A stretch of 45,413 bases of DNA from an uncultured Bacteroidia bacterium (GCA_902780175.1 CACZEU010000035.1:1-45413); one strand, 5' to 3'; shown: positions 32,304-41,950, counted from the stretch's first letter. The notes: generated by a model not told the origin, from the sequence alone. Numbers and translations are program-made.

Positions 32304-32441
32304 ATGATGGAGTTCCCCTACGCAACCCCGCGTTGCGACTACGATAACTACCTTGAGGCCACTGCCCTTCTGGCGGGCAGTGACCTCACTGACGACGGCG
32401 CCGGTGAATTCATCACCAGCGGCGGAGAATTCGAATTTTAA
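32304..32441 (+). CDS. Small ORF (45 aa) preceding the large pectate lyase
   Basis: Starts MMEFPYATPRCDYDN, has ALLAGSDLTDDGAG in the middle and ends GGEFEF. It starts 5 nt after the preceding lipoprotein stop and ends 13 nt before the pectate lyase ATG. It shares the size, position, hydrophobic-then-SD middle and Gly/aromatic end of the other two small ORFs, although its first residues differ. Its codons include a hairpin at 32355-32387. It overlaps the spurious upstream extension of the lyase ORF, which begins at 32353 in another frame. Confidence 0.55.
   Translation: MMEFPYATPRCDYDNYLEATALLAGSDLTDDGAGEFITSGGEFEF
32355..32387. repeat. Hairpin inside the 45-aa ORF
   Basis: GAGGCCACTGCCC and GGGCAGTGACCTC pair with one mismatch around a 7-nt loop. 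The arm TTGAGGCCACTGCC differs by one base from the right arm of the GH105 hairpin (TTGAGGGCACTGCC). Confidence 0.6.
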
Positions 32442-32454
32442 ACCCTGCACAGCG

Positions 32455-35400
32455 ATGAAAAAGTTATTCTTTACCCTCATGGGCATCGCCGCTGTAGCAG
32501 CGGTAGCCTGCCAGCCCAAGGAAGAGGCTGAAATTGCAAACGGACACCGTATTTCCGTTACTCTCACTGCGGCACAGCCCGAGACCAAAACGTACATCGA
32601 GGAAGTCCAGGGCGGATGGCAGCCTTACTGGAGCGCCGATGACGCCATCGTCGTGACCAACACGGCAGATTTCGAGACCGAGTCCCCCAAGGACAATCCT
32701 TTCGTCAACCAGAGCGGCGCGGGCATCAACGCCTCGTTCACCGGTTCCATCGTAGCCGAAGACGGCGAAGTGACAGTACACGCTTACCGTCCCAAGAGGT
32801 CGAACCGCAGCAAAGGCATCTTCAAGTTTGCCATTCCTGCCACCCAGACAGTTCCGTCCCTCACCACCTTCAATCCCGACTACGACCTTCTCGTCGCCGA
32901 TCCCCTTACCCTGACTGTCGCTAACCAGACTGTCACAAGTGCGGATCCGCTCCACTTCCACAGGCTTGTCTCGGTGGTCCGTATTATCGCAAAAGACAAT
33001 ACGAAAGCGGGCGCCATTGCCGGCAAGAGCATCAAGAGCGCAAGGTTCACCGCCGACGGAGTCACCCTCTGCGGCGAACTCGGCGTTGACATCAAGGCCA
33101 TACAGGTCGAGAAATGGTACGACAAAGCCACCCCCATTGCCAGCTACGTGGAAGCCACCTACGAAGGCACCGACTGGACTGCTGACGGAACCACGGGAGC
33201 CTATGTTCTCACCGGTCCCGCAACCATCCCCGCCGGCACTTCGATCAGCCTGAAGCTGACTCTGTCCGACGACAGCGAGGTCCTCGTTTCCCGCGTTGCG
33301 TCCGGAGAAATCAACCTGCAGAGCGCAAAGGTCACGACGCTCAAGTTCAACGTCACCGACAGCGACCTCAACGCAGAAGAACCCGAGACCACCGTCTGGA
33401 ACTTCTCCGAGAGCGCCTGGCAGGCGGAATTCGCCAAACTGGGAAGCGCCGGTGCTGAACTCTCCGCAGTCAATCTCACCTATGCCGGACTCACCATAAA
33501 GGGAGACGCCAAGAGCAAGTACAACACCACCTACTTCCAGACCACCGGAACCGGCTCCACAGAGGCGAACTTCTTCAAGTTTACTGCCCCCGAGGACGGT
33601 CTCGTCACCGTGAACGAATCCCACACCGGTTCCACCGCTCCCGACCCCATCCGCTACATCTGCGTTTACAACAACGGCAGCGAGCAGCGGATAGAGGGCA
33701 GCGTAAGTTCAAAGAGTCCCAAGAACTGCTGCTTCAACGTAGTGGCCGGAGACGTCTATATCTACGGCACCGGCGGTGCAAGGTACTACACGATAAAGTT
33801 CGAGGCCGGCAAGAGCATCACTCCGACGAATCCCGACGACCCGACGCCCCCCGATGACACCGAGGCTGAACTGGAAATTCCCGCAAACCTCAAGCCTGCC
33901 ACCGGCACCGTCGATCCCACCAAACTGTATGGATACGCCGAGGGTGTAACCGGAGGCGACAATGCAACTCTCGCCAACGTCCTCCATTTCGACAACGGAA
34001 AAGCCCTCCAGACCTGGCTCCTCAATCGCACAAAGAGCGAGAAGAAGGGTGACCACAGCCCCGTCACCATCTGGCTCAGCGGTACCTTCGGGCCCGGGGA
34101 CGGACGCGACTTCAGCGAGGCTCATCCCTGGTTCGACGTCAAGGATGTCAGCAACCTGAGTTTCTACGGCACCGACGGCTTCAAGATGGACCGCATCGGC
34201 ATCTTCTGTGTCCGCGCCAACAACATCATCATCCGCAACATCAACTTCCAGCAGCCCAAGGCCAACAACGGCGCAGACGCCGTGAGCATGCAGGAATGCG
34301 ACGGCGTATGGGTGGACCACTGCACCTTTACATCCCTCAACCAGACCAAGGACTACGAGGACGGCAGTACCGACGTCACCCACGGAAGCAAGAACGTGAC
34401 CGTAAGCTGGTGCCGCTACATCAAGACCCAGAAGAGTTGCCTCGTAGGCCACTCCAACAACCAGAGCAGCGACGTTTCCATCACCGCCACCTTCCACCAC
34501 AACTGGTTCGACGGTTCCAGCTCCCGCCATCCCCGCGTACGTTTCGGCCGCGCCCACGTATACAACAACCTGTTTGACGGCTGCACCACTTACGGCGTAG
34601 GTTCCGCTTACGGCGCCAAGGTGCTTGTGGAATACAACTACTTCGACGGCGTTCAGCTGCCTACCGACATCTGCACCTATCCTGCCAAGGAGAGCAACGA
34701 GTCCAACCTCCAGGGTTCCGTGGCAGGTTACCTGTTCGCCGGTGAAGACATCCTCGTCAACCGTCCTGCCAAGGCAAAGGACCCGTACCCGCTGACCAAC
34801 CTCAAGTACAAGTCTTACAACGGCGAGACGCTCGCCACGCCCCTCACCTATGCCGACTTCAAGCCTGCATACGACTACACCGTAACCCCTGCAGCCGATG
34901 TACCCGAAGCAGTGAAGGCTAACGCAGGTTACGGCAAGCTCGGCTGGACAGAAGCGCCCGTAGCCGTCAACAACGGCGACATCACCGAGTTCAACGGTAC
35001 CGATGATGACCCCGTGGATCCCGATCCCGGAACAGGCGAGGATCCCGGCCAGGCCGCAGGACTTGCCGAAGGCTGGAGCTGGATTAACAACGGAGCCGCT
35101 ACGGCCACCTACGGAGTAAGCGACGGAAAGCTCACAATCACCGCCAGCGGCAAATGGGAGGGCTCCGGCCAGGCATTCGGTTATGCCTTACGCGAAGTCA
35201 CCGGAGACTTTACCGCGACCGTGAAAATCGACTCTTACGCCAGCGGAAAGGGTGCTGACAGCAATCAGGGTGTGGCAGGCCTGCTCGTCGTATTCGGAGA
35301 CCCTTCTGCTACCGCTAACAGCTTGATATTCGCCATCAGCGGCAAGAGCAACGATAAGTTCTACCGTCGCTACCGCAATTCTGGTTCGAACAGCACATCA

Positions 35401-35649
35401 AGCGCAATGAGTGCTCCCGAGACTACCGGCAGCAATGCCGTGGTCCGTCTGGTCAGGGAAGGCGATAAAATCAAATGCAGTTATTCCCTTGACGGAGGCA
35501 CAACCTTCGGAAGCGTATCAGCCATTGATTTCACAAGTGCGGCCGGGAGCGTCAAGATCGGCGTCGCCTGCAACAGCGCCGACAACTCCAAGACAGGAAC
35601 CGCTGTCTTCTCCAACTTTACCTTGAACGGCACTGAAATAGCATTTTAA
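32455..35649 (+). CDS. Large multidomain PL1 pectate lyase lipoprotein
   Basis: About 1064 aa. The ATG at 32455 starts a lipoprotein signal (MKKLFFTLMGIAAVAAVAC); the frame runs open to 32353 but that extension has no signal. Domains: fimbrillin-like (about 25-310), VWNFS module (about 313-450), PL1 beta-helix (about 475-835) and a concanavalin-like C-terminal sandwich (about 865-1064, GWSWINNGAATATYGVSDGKL and on). PL1 features are the Ca-site strand GVWVDHCTFTS (about 618), CLVGHSN, FHHNWFDG and SSRHPRVRFGRAHVYNNLF (about 687), which holds the catalytic Arg. It cleaves de-esterified galacturonan by beta-elimination at the surface. It lies between its small ORF and uxaB. Confidence 0.92.
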   Translation: MKKLFFTLMGIAAVAAVACQPKEEAEIANGHRISVTLTAAQPETKTYIEEVQGGWQPYWSADDAIVVTNTADFETESPKDNPFVNQSGAGINASFTGSIVAEDGEVTVHAYRPKRSNRSKGIFKFAIPATQTVPSLTTFNPDYDLLVADPLTLTVANQTVTSADPLHFHRLVSVVRIIAKDNTKAGAIAGKSIKSARFTADGVTLCGELGVDIKAIQVEKWYDKATPIASYVEATYEGTDWTADGTTGAYVLTGPATIPAGTSISLKLTLSDDSEVLVSRVASGEINLQSAKVTTLKFNVTDSDLNAEEPETTVWNFSESAWQAEFAKLGSAGAELSAVNLTYAGLTIKGDAKSKYNTTYFQTTGTGSTEANFFKFTAPEDGLVTVNESHTGSTAPDPIRYICVYNNGSEQRIEGSVSSKSPKNCCFNVVAGDVYIYGTGGARYYTIKFEAGKSITPTNPDDPTPPDDTEAELEIPANLKPATGTVDPTKLYGYAEGVTGGDNATLANVLHFDNGKALQTWLLNRTKSEKKGDHSPVTIWLSGTFGPGDGRDFSEAHPWFDVKDVSNLSFYGTDGFKMDRIGIFCVRANNIIIRNINFQQPKANNGADAVSMQECDGVWVDHCTFTSLNQTKDYEDGSTDVTHGSKNVTVSWCRYIKTQKSCLVGHSNNQSSDVSITATFHHNWFDGSSSRHPRVRFGRAHVYNNLFDGCTTYGVGSAYGAKVLVEYNYFDGVQLPTDICTYPAKESNESNLQGSVAGYLFAGEDILVNRPAKAKDPYPLTNLKYKSYNGETLATPLTYADFKPAYDYTVTPAADVPEAVKANAGYGKLGWTEAPVAVNNGDITEFNGTDDDPVDPDPGTGEDPGQAAGLAEGWSWINNGAATATYGVSDGKLTITASGKWEGSGQAFGYALREVTGDFTATVKIDSYASGKGADSNQGVAGLLVVFGDPSATANSLIFAISGKSNDKFYRRYRNSGSNSTSSAMSAPETTGSNAVVRLVREGDKIKCSYSLDGGTTFGSVSAIDFTSAAGSVKIGVACNSADNSKTGTAVFSNFTLNGTEIAF

Positions 35650-35664
35650 CACACAAGAACCAAT

Positions 35665-37103
35665 ATGGAAAGATTAAACAGAACCTCTGCCCCCCAGGCA
35701 AAACAGTACACCGAAAAGGTAATCCAGTTCGGTGAAGGCAACTTCCTCCGCGCATTCATTGAGTGGATCATCTGGAAAACCAACCAGAAGACCGATTTCA
35801 ACGGCAGCGTAGTAGTCGTACAGCCCATCGAGAAGGGTATGGTCGGCTGGCTCAACGAGCAGGACGGCCTTTATCACCTCAACCTCCAGGGCTCCAGAAC
35901 GGTGAGCCCGTGGACAGCGTCGACCTCATCGACGTCATCTCCCGCGGCATCAATCCTTACGAGGATTTCAAGGCTTATATGGCTCTTGCCGAGCAGCCTG
36001 AGATACGTTTCGTCATTTCCAACACCACCGAGGCAGGCATCGCTTTCGACCCCGCCTGCAAGATCGACGACGCTCCCTGCTCGTCTTATCCTGGCAAACT
36101 TACCCAGCTGCTCTACCACCGCTGGGAGCACTTCGCCGGCGCCGCCGACAAGGGCCTCATCATCTTCCCCTGCGAGCTGATTTTCGAGAACGGAAAGCAC
36201 CTCAAGGAGTGCATCCGCCAGTACATCGACCTCTGGAAACTCCCCGAGGGCTTCCGCAAATGGTTCGAGGAGAGCTGCGGCGTTTACAGCACCCTGGTTG
36301 ACCGCATCGTCCCCGGTTATCCCCGCGACACCGCCGCACAGCTGTGCGAGAGGGCCGGTTACGACGACCATCTGCTCGACAAGGCGGAAATCTTCCACCT
36401 CTGGGTAATCGAGGCTCCCGCCGAGGTCGCAAAGGAGTTCCCCGCCGACAAGGCCGGACTCAACGTCCTCTTCGTCCCTTCCGAGGCTCCTTACCACGAG
36501 AGGAAAGTCACCCTGCTCAACGGTCCCCACACCGTCCTGAGCCCCGTCGGCTACCTCAGCGGTCTCAACACCGTCAAGGAATGCTGCGAAGACCCCGTCA
36601 TCGGCAAGTTCGTCCACAAGGTGATGTACGAAGAACTCCTTCCTACCCTCAACCTTCCCAAGGAGGAACTCGTGAAGTTCGCAGATGACGTGATGGAGCG
36701 CTTCCGCAACCCGTTCGTCAAGCACTTCGTGACCTCCATCATGCTCAATTCCTTCCCCAAGTTCAAGACCCGCGACCTGCCCGGCCTCAAGACCTATCTT
36801 GAGCGCAAGGGCGAACTGCCCGTCGGCCTGGTGCTCGGACTCGCCGGCATCATCACCTACTACAAGGGCGGCAAGAGGGGCGAAGACGAAATCGTTCCCC
36901 AGGACGACGAAAAGATCACCGGCCTGCTGAAGGAGCTCTGGGCCACCGGAGACGTTGCCAAAGTCGCATCCGGCGTACTCAGCGCAGAGTTTATCTGGGG
37001 CGAAGACCTCCGCGCCGTTCCCGGCCTGGAGCGCCTCCTCACCAAGGCACTCGCACTTATCCAGATGGAAGGCATGAGGGCCGCAGTCGAAGCAATCGTC
37101 TAG
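35665..37103 (+). CDS. uxaB: Tagaturonate reductase, interrupted by a one-base frameshift
   Basis: The first part (MERLNRTSAPQAKQYTEKVIQFGEGNFLRAF ...) is in one frame up to HLNLQG near 35890. The rest (LQNGEPVDSVDLIDVISRG ... to EAIV) is in the frame one base back. Inserting one C in GGGCTCC at about 35890 restores a single ~480-aa protein, against 483 in E. coli UxaB and colinear with it. Family features are GEGNFLRAF, the NTTEAGIAF segment, CELIFENGKHLKE, RIVPGYPRD, and FVTSIMLNSFPKFKTRDLPGL. UxaB reduces tagaturonate to altronate with NADH, between UxaC and UxaA. As UxaA and UxaC are intact, the lesion may be a sequencing error; if real, the pathway is blocked here. Confidence 0.9.
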
Positions 37104-37107
37104 TACT

Positions 37108-38556
37108 ATGAGCACTCAGAAGAAATTGATGACGAACTGGCGCTGGTGGATCTGCAGCCTGCTGTTCATCGCCACCACCGTCAATTACCTTGACCGTCAG
37201 GTTCTGTCCCTGACCTACAAGGAATTCATCGCCCCCGAGTTCCATTGGACCGACAACGATTACGGTACAATCACCTCGCTGTTCTCCATCTTCTACGCCA
37301 TCGCCTGCCTGTTCGCCGGCAAGTTCGTGGACTGGATGGGTACCAAGAAGGGGTACCTCATCGCCATCGGCGTATGGTCGCTCGGTGCCGTCATGCACGC
37401 CGCCTGCGGCGTTGCCACCACCTGGTTCGTTGACGGAGTCGACGGCGTCGCAGCCCTGAGGGCCGTCGAAGCCGGCTCCAACGTCGCTCTGGCCATATCG
37501 ACCACGTCGGTCTATCTGTTCCTGCTGTGCCGCGGCATACTCGCCCTGGGTGAGTCAGGCAACTTCCCCGCCGCCATCAAGACGACGGCGGAGTACTTCC
37601 CCAAGAAAGACCGCGCTTTTGCGACGTCAATCTTCAACGCCGGTGCATCCGTGGGCGCTCTCGCGGCTCCCCTGCTCATACCGCCTCTCGCCAAGTCGTT
37701 CGGCTGGGAATGGGCGTTCATCATCATCGGCGGACTCGGATTCATCTGGATGTTCTTCTGGCAGTTCATGTACGACAAGCCGGAGAAGAGCAAGAGGGTC
37801 AACGAGGCGGAACTCGAGTATATCCATCAGGACGACGCCGCTGAGGCCGCCGAGAAGGCAGCCGCCGCTTCCGAGAAGAGCATACCGTTCATACAGTGCT
37901 TCAAGTTCAAGCAGACCTGGAGCTTCATCTTCGGCAAGTTCTTCACCGACGGCGTATGGTGGTTCTTCCTCTTCTGGGCTCCCGCTTACTTCCAGGACCA
38001 GTTCAACGCTCCCGCATCGTCTCCCCTCGGACAGGGCCTCATCTTCACGCTGTACGCCATCGTGACGGTGATTTCCATCTTCGGAGGATACCTGCCGCGC
38101 GTGTTCGTGGACAAGAAGGGCATGCATCCTTACAACGGACGCATGCTTGCAATGCTCATCTTCGCATTCTTCCCTCTCGTGGCACTTGCAGCGCAGCCCA
38201 TGGGCGCAATGAGCCCCTGGTGGCCCGCAATCCTCATCGGCATAGCCGGCGCAGGGCATCAGGCCTGGAGCGCCAACATCTTCTCCACCGTCGGCGACAT
38301 GTTCCCCAAGAGCACCGTGGCCTCCATCACCGGCATCGGTGCGATGGCAGGAGGTATCGGGTCGATGATAATCCAGAAGGTCGCAGGTGCCTTGTTCACG
38401 TATGCTGAAGGACAGGGTGCGGCGTTCCATTTCCTCGAATTCGAGGGCAAGCCCGCAGGATACTTCATCATGTTCTGCTTCTGCGGCCTGGCGTACCTCA
38501 TCGCCTGGACCATCATGAAGTCGCTTGTTCCGAAGTACAAACCCGTAGAGGCTTGA
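37108..38556 (+). CDS. exuT: MFS hexuronate transporter, ExuT-like
   Basis: A 482-aa, 12-transmembrane major facilitator of the anion:cation symporter family. The start MSTQKKLMTNWRWWICSLLFIATTVNYLDRQVLSLTY is typical of ExuT-type transporters. CRGILALGESGNFPAAIKTTAEYFPKKDRAFATSIFNAGASVGAL is the most conserved block (RxxLGxxEa-GNFPA). A large cytoplasmic loop lies around residues 225-260. It should import free galacturonate or glucuronate across the inner membrane by proton symport, feeding UxaC. It starts 4 nt after uxaB and ends 6 nt before the CE8 gene, so all are cotranscribed. The exact sugar specificity is inferred from context. Confidence 0.9.
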   Translation: MSTQKKLMTNWRWWICSLLFIATTVNYLDRQVLSLTYKEFIAPEFHWTDNDYGTITSLFSIFYAIACLFAGKFVDWMGTKKGYLIAIGVWSLGAVMHAACGVATTWFVDGVDGVAALRAVEAGSNVALAISTTSVYLFLLCRGILALGESGNFPAAIKTTAEYFPKKDRAFATSIFNAGASVGALAAPLLIPPLAKSFGWEWAFIIIGGLGFIWMFFWQFMYDKPEKSKRVNEAELEYIHQDDAAEAAEKAAAASEKSIPFIQCFKFKQTWSFIFGKFFTDGVWWFFLFWAPAYFQDQFNAPASSPLGQGLIFTLYAIVTVISIFGGYLPRVFVDKKGMHPYNGRMLAMLIFAFFPLVALAAQPMGAMSPWWPAILIGIAGAGHQAWSANIFSTVGDMFPKSTVASITGIGAMAGGIGSMIIQKVAGALFTYAEGQGAAFHFLEFEGKPAGYFIMFCFCGLAYLIAWTIMKSLVPKYKPVEA

Positions 38557-38562
38557 TCCGAT

Positions 38563-40296
38563 ATGCTCAAACGTCTGATTCTGGCAATTCTTCCCCTCAC
38601 GCTCCTTGCATGTGAGGGGAAGAAGCCCGAACCCGGGCCGGAAACGAAGGAACTCACCGCTCCCCAGGGCGTCAAGCTCGCGGGTGCTACGGAATCCACG
38701 CTCGACTTCAGCTGGACGGCCGTTGCAGGGGCGGAGAGTTACAACTGGCGCCTTACGCTCAATGCCACGATGGTTGCCAACGGCGTTACGCCGGACAACT
38801 CGTTAAGCATCGGCGGCCTGGAGAAAGGAACAACGTATACATTCACCGTACGCGCCACGGCCGGTGAGAGTACTTCCGTATGGAGCAAGCCGCTGGAAGC
38901 GTCCACCATTGCGCCGGAGCCGGAAAAGCCATCCGGCAAGACGCAGTGCGTTGACGCCCCGCTGGTGCTCGAACTGCCCGGAGCTGTCAAACTGGGCAAT
39001 TCCGGCAGGATTGCCATCTTCAAGAAGGACGGCACGCGGGTTGACCAGATAGACCTCGCCGACCTGGCAAAGGTCAAGGTCCGCGACGACGGCGCAATGG
39101 TCCCGGCCGCTGCCGTCGGCAACGACGCCCCGTTCCACACGTTCATGGATGCACTTCCCTGCTCAGGCAGGTGGCGTGCGGTACACTACACTCCGTTGCG
39201 CATCGAAGCCGGCAAGCTCATCATCAGGCCGCATACCGGCGTGCTTGAATTCGACACCGAGTACTATGTAACGGTCGGCGGAAGCGTCATCGAAGGCTTT
39301 ACCGGAGTGGCGGAGGGCGAATGGACGTTCGCCACCTCTTCCGCACCGGCATCGGCCGCATCGCTGCGTGTCGCCGCCGACGGCAGCGGGGATTTCTGCA
39401 CCGTCCAGAGGGCCCTCGATTACGCCGACAAGGGCGGAGCCGTCATCAGCATCGCACCCGGAACGTACAGCGAGATGCTGTTCGCACGCGAAAAATCCGG
39501 CATCACGCTGAAGGGGGATTCGCGCGAGGGGGTACGTATCGTTTACCCCAACAACGAGTCGTACGAGACCGGATCCGGCGGAAGCATTTCTTCACGGCCG
39601 TCTGCAGGCGCCTCGATAGGCAAGAGCGGCGGACGCGGGGTTTTCCTTGTGGAGAACTGCGACAACCTCGTCATTCAGGACCTCACGCTGGAGAACAGTT
39701 TCGGCGAGCTGAAGGGACAGGCGGAGGCCATCTACTTCAACTCCGGAAGCAACCAGCACCGCATGACCATAGAGAACTGCTCGCTGCTGTCGTATCAGGA
39801 CACCTTCCTCTGCAAGGGAGTGGTGTGGGTGCATAACTCTCTGATTGCGGGGCACTGCGACTTCGTCTGGGGTTACCCCAAGGCATGCCTTTTCGAGGAT
39901 TGCGAAATACGCTCCCGCGCTGCAGGATACATCGTGCAGGCGCGTGTGCCTTCCGCTTCCGACAAGGGGTTCGTGTTCCTGAATTGCAGACTGACGGCCG
40001 AAAACGGCGTGAAGGACGGTTCGATGTACCTCGCCCGTTCCGCCGGGCAGGCAAATTGCTTCGACAATGTCGTTTATGTAGGATGCACGATGGGGCCGGT
40101 GATCAACGCCGGCGGATGGCTTGAAAATCCCAAGCCCAATCCCGCTTCTCCTACCGCAACGAGCGGCTGGAGGGAGTACGGCAGCGTTACGCCTTCAGGT
40201 TCATCCGCTTCTGCCGGCCGCAATGGCTCAGGACTGGTCATTTCCGCCGCCGAGGCCGAGGCCTATTCATCAAGGCAGGCTGTGCTGGGATGGTAA
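38563..40296 (+). CDS. FN3 + CE8 pectin methylesterase lipoprotein
   Basis: A 577-aa protein. The signal ends LPLTLLAC (Cys about residue 18). An FN3 domain (about 28-115, like that of the lyase at 16686) is followed by an Ig-like domain (about 125-260) and a CE8 beta-helix (about 268-577): VAADGSGDFCTVQRALDYA, GQAEAIYFNSGSNQHRM, LSYQDTFLC (Asp about 413) and HCDFVWGYPKACLFEDCEI (Asp about 433). The usual YLGRPW is replaced by YLARSAG: Arg stays, Trp is lost, so substrate choice may differ from the CE12-CE8 enzyme. It removes methyl esters from pectin at the surface. It overlaps the GH43 start by 7 nt. Confidence 0.9.
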   Translation: MLKRLILAILPLTLLACEGKKPEPGPETKELTAPQGVKLAGATESTLDFSWTAVAGAESYNWRLTLNATMVANGVTPDNSLSIGGLEKGTTYTFTVRATAGESTSVWSKPLEASTIAPEPEKPSGKTQCVDAPLVLELPGAVKLGNSGRIAIFKKDGTRVDQIDLADLAKVKVRDDGAMVPAAAVGNDAPFHTFMDALPCSGRWRAVHYTPLRIEAGKLIIRPHTGVLEFDTEYYVTVGGSVIEGFTGVAEGEWTFATSSAPASAASLRVAADGSGDFCTVQRALDYADKGGAVISIAPGTYSEMLFAREKSGITLKGDSREGVRIVYPNNESYETGSGGSISSRPSAGASIGKSGGRGVFLVENCDNLVIQDLTLENSFGELKGQAEAIYFNSGSNQHRMTIENCSLLSYQDTFLCKGVVWVHNSLIAGHCDFVWGYPKACLFEDCEIRSRAAGYIVQARVPSASDKGFVFLNCRLTAENGVKDGSMYLARSAGQANCFDNVVYVGCTMGPVINAGGWLENPKPNPASPTATSGWREYGSVTPSGSSASAGRNGSGLVISAAEAEAYSSRQAVLGW

Positions 40297-41948
40297 AGAA
40301 TCGTCTGGCAAGCCTGGCGGTCGCCTGCTGCATCTGCCTGTCGGCGGGTGCGCAGGGTTATTACGCCAACCCGGTACTGCATCTGGATTACAGCGATCCG
40401 GATGTGTGCCGGGTCGGCGATGATTATTATCTCACGGCGTCGTCGTTCAACTGCATGCCGGGCCTTCCGATACTTCATTCAAGGGACCTGGTGCACTGGG
40501 AGCAGATCGGCTACGCCCTGAGCGATTATCCGGCCGTAGGGCACGGAGAAGGCGTGTGGGCGCCTACGATCCGCTTCCACGACGGTTGGTTCCATATCTT
40601 CTGCGGCGATCCGGACAGGGGTATCTTCATGGTACGCAGCCGACAGCCGCAGGGGCCCTGGAGCAAGCCCGTCTGGGTGGTGGAGGCCAAAGGTTTCATC
40701 GACCCTTGCCCCTTCTGGGACGAAGACGGACGCGCCTGGCTGGTGCACGGATGCGCCGGGTCCCGGGCCGGACTCAAGAGCGTCCTTTTCCTGGCTCCTC
40801 TGTCGCCGGACGCTTCTTCGCTTGCAGGACCGTCGAGGATTATCTACGACGGGCACCTCACGCAGCCCACGATTGAGGGGCCCAAGGTGTACAAGCGGGA
40901 CGGATGGTATTATATCTTCGCCCCCGCAGGAGGCGTGGCGACAGGCTGGCAGACGGTACTGCGGTCGAAGGATTTATCCGGTCCGTACGAAGAGAGAATC
41001 GTGATGGCCTCTGTTCCGGGGACGGTGAACGGCCCGCACCAGGGAGCGTGGGTCGATACGCCATGCGGCGAAAACTGGTTCCTGCACTTCCAGGACAAGG
41101 GCGCTTACGGACGGATCGTCCATCTGCAGCCGATGCAGTGGCGGAAGGACGGATGGCCCATTATCGGGGAAGACCCCGACGGGGACGGCGTCGGGCAGCC
41201 GGTGAACGGCTGGAAGATGCCGTCGGCCGGGGCAGGGTTGGCGTCCAGCATCGGTCGTTACTCCCCTTACGGACTTCCGTTGGAATGGCAGTTTACGGCG
41301 GTTCCGTCGCCATACTGGTATATGGTACTGCCGGATTCGGCATTCCGGCTGTATTCGGTTTATGGCGACGCGGACGGGCTCTGGGACCGGGGCAATCTGC
41401 TTGCCCGCAAGTTCCCTGCGGAACGCTTCACGGTGGAGGCCTCGCTGGCTTTTTCGCCCAATCCACGGCTGGCCCCGGGCGCCGAGAAGGCCGGATTCGC
41501 GGTCATGGGAAACAGTTATGCCGGACTGCAGCTGGAGGCCCGCGGGGACGGTATCGTTCTGCAGTATGTCGAGTGTCCCGGTGCCTCCAAGGGAGGCGTC
41601 GAGACCGTAGAGAAACTGTGTCCGGTGCCTTGCGAGTCGGTATCCGTTGAGCACAGCATGGAATCCCGCAACGTACCGGCCGTGAAGTATCTCCCCTATC
41701 GCCGCGCCTCGCTGCGGGTCCGTCTGGAGGTTGAACCGGTGTGGGGCGACGGCGACGTTCACCGCGTCCCGGATCCTTTGTGCCGTTTCAGCTACAGCCT
41801 GGACGGGCGTTCCTGGACCTCCGTCCCCAAAACCTTCATCGCCCAGCCCGAACTCTGGATCGGCGCCAGGTTCGGTTTCTACTGCAACCGCAACGTCACC
41901 AAAAACGACTCCGGCTGGCTGGACGTCACCGCTGTCAGCGTACGTTAG
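40290..41948 (+). CDS. GH43 family glycosidase with C-terminal beta-sandwich (arabinosidase/xylosidase type)
   Basis: A 552-aa secreted protein (signal MVKNRLASLAVACCICLSAGA). The five-blade propeller of GH43 is clear: ANPVLHLDYSDPDVCRVGDDYYLTASSF (catalytic-base Asp about residue 35), GVWAPTIRFHDGWFHIFC, FIDPCPFWDEDGRAWLVHG (pKa-modulating Asp about 138) and TQPTIEGPKVYKRDGWYYIF (acid Glu about 196). A concanavalin-like domain follows (about 340-552). GH43 members remove alpha-L-arabinose or beta-xylose side chains; in this locus an arabinan or xylogalacturonan branch of pectin is plausible. It is the last gene of the pectin cluster. A REP-like repeat lies right after the stop and a terminator at 42079. 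Confidence 0.9.
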   Translation: MVKNRLASLAVACCICLSAGAQGYYANPVLHLDYSDPDVCRVGDDYYLTASSFNCMPGLPILHSRDLVHWEQIGYALSDYPAVGHGEGVWAPTIRFHDGWFHIFCGDPDRGIFMVRSRQPQGPWSKPVWVVEAKGFIDPCPFWDEDGRAWLVHGCAGSRAGLKSVLFLAPLSPDASSLAGPSRIIYDGHLTQPTIEGPKVYKRDGWYYIFAPAGGVATGWQTVLRSKDLSGPYEERIVMASVPGTVNGPHQGAWVDTPCGENWFLHFQDKGAYGRIVHLQPMQWRKDGWPIIGEDPDGDGVGQPVNGWKMPSAGAGLASSIGRYSPYGLPLEWQFTAVPSPYWYMVLPDSAFRLYSVYGDADGLWDRGNLLARKFPAERFTVEASLAFSPNPRLAPGAEKAGFAVMGNSYAGLQLEARGDGIVLQYVECPGASKGGVETVEKLCPVPCESVSVEHSMESRNVPAVKYLPYRRASLRVRLEVEPVWGDGDVHRVPDPLCRFSYSLDGRSWTSVPKTFIAQPELWIGARFGFYCNRNVTKNDSGWLDVTAVSVR

Positions 41949-41950
41949 CT

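Noticed and set aside
32353..32454. Longer N-terminus of the large pectate lyase
   Set aside because: The extension has no signal peptide, overlaps the 45-aa ORF in another frame, and the ATG at 32455 starts a perfect lipoprotein signal.
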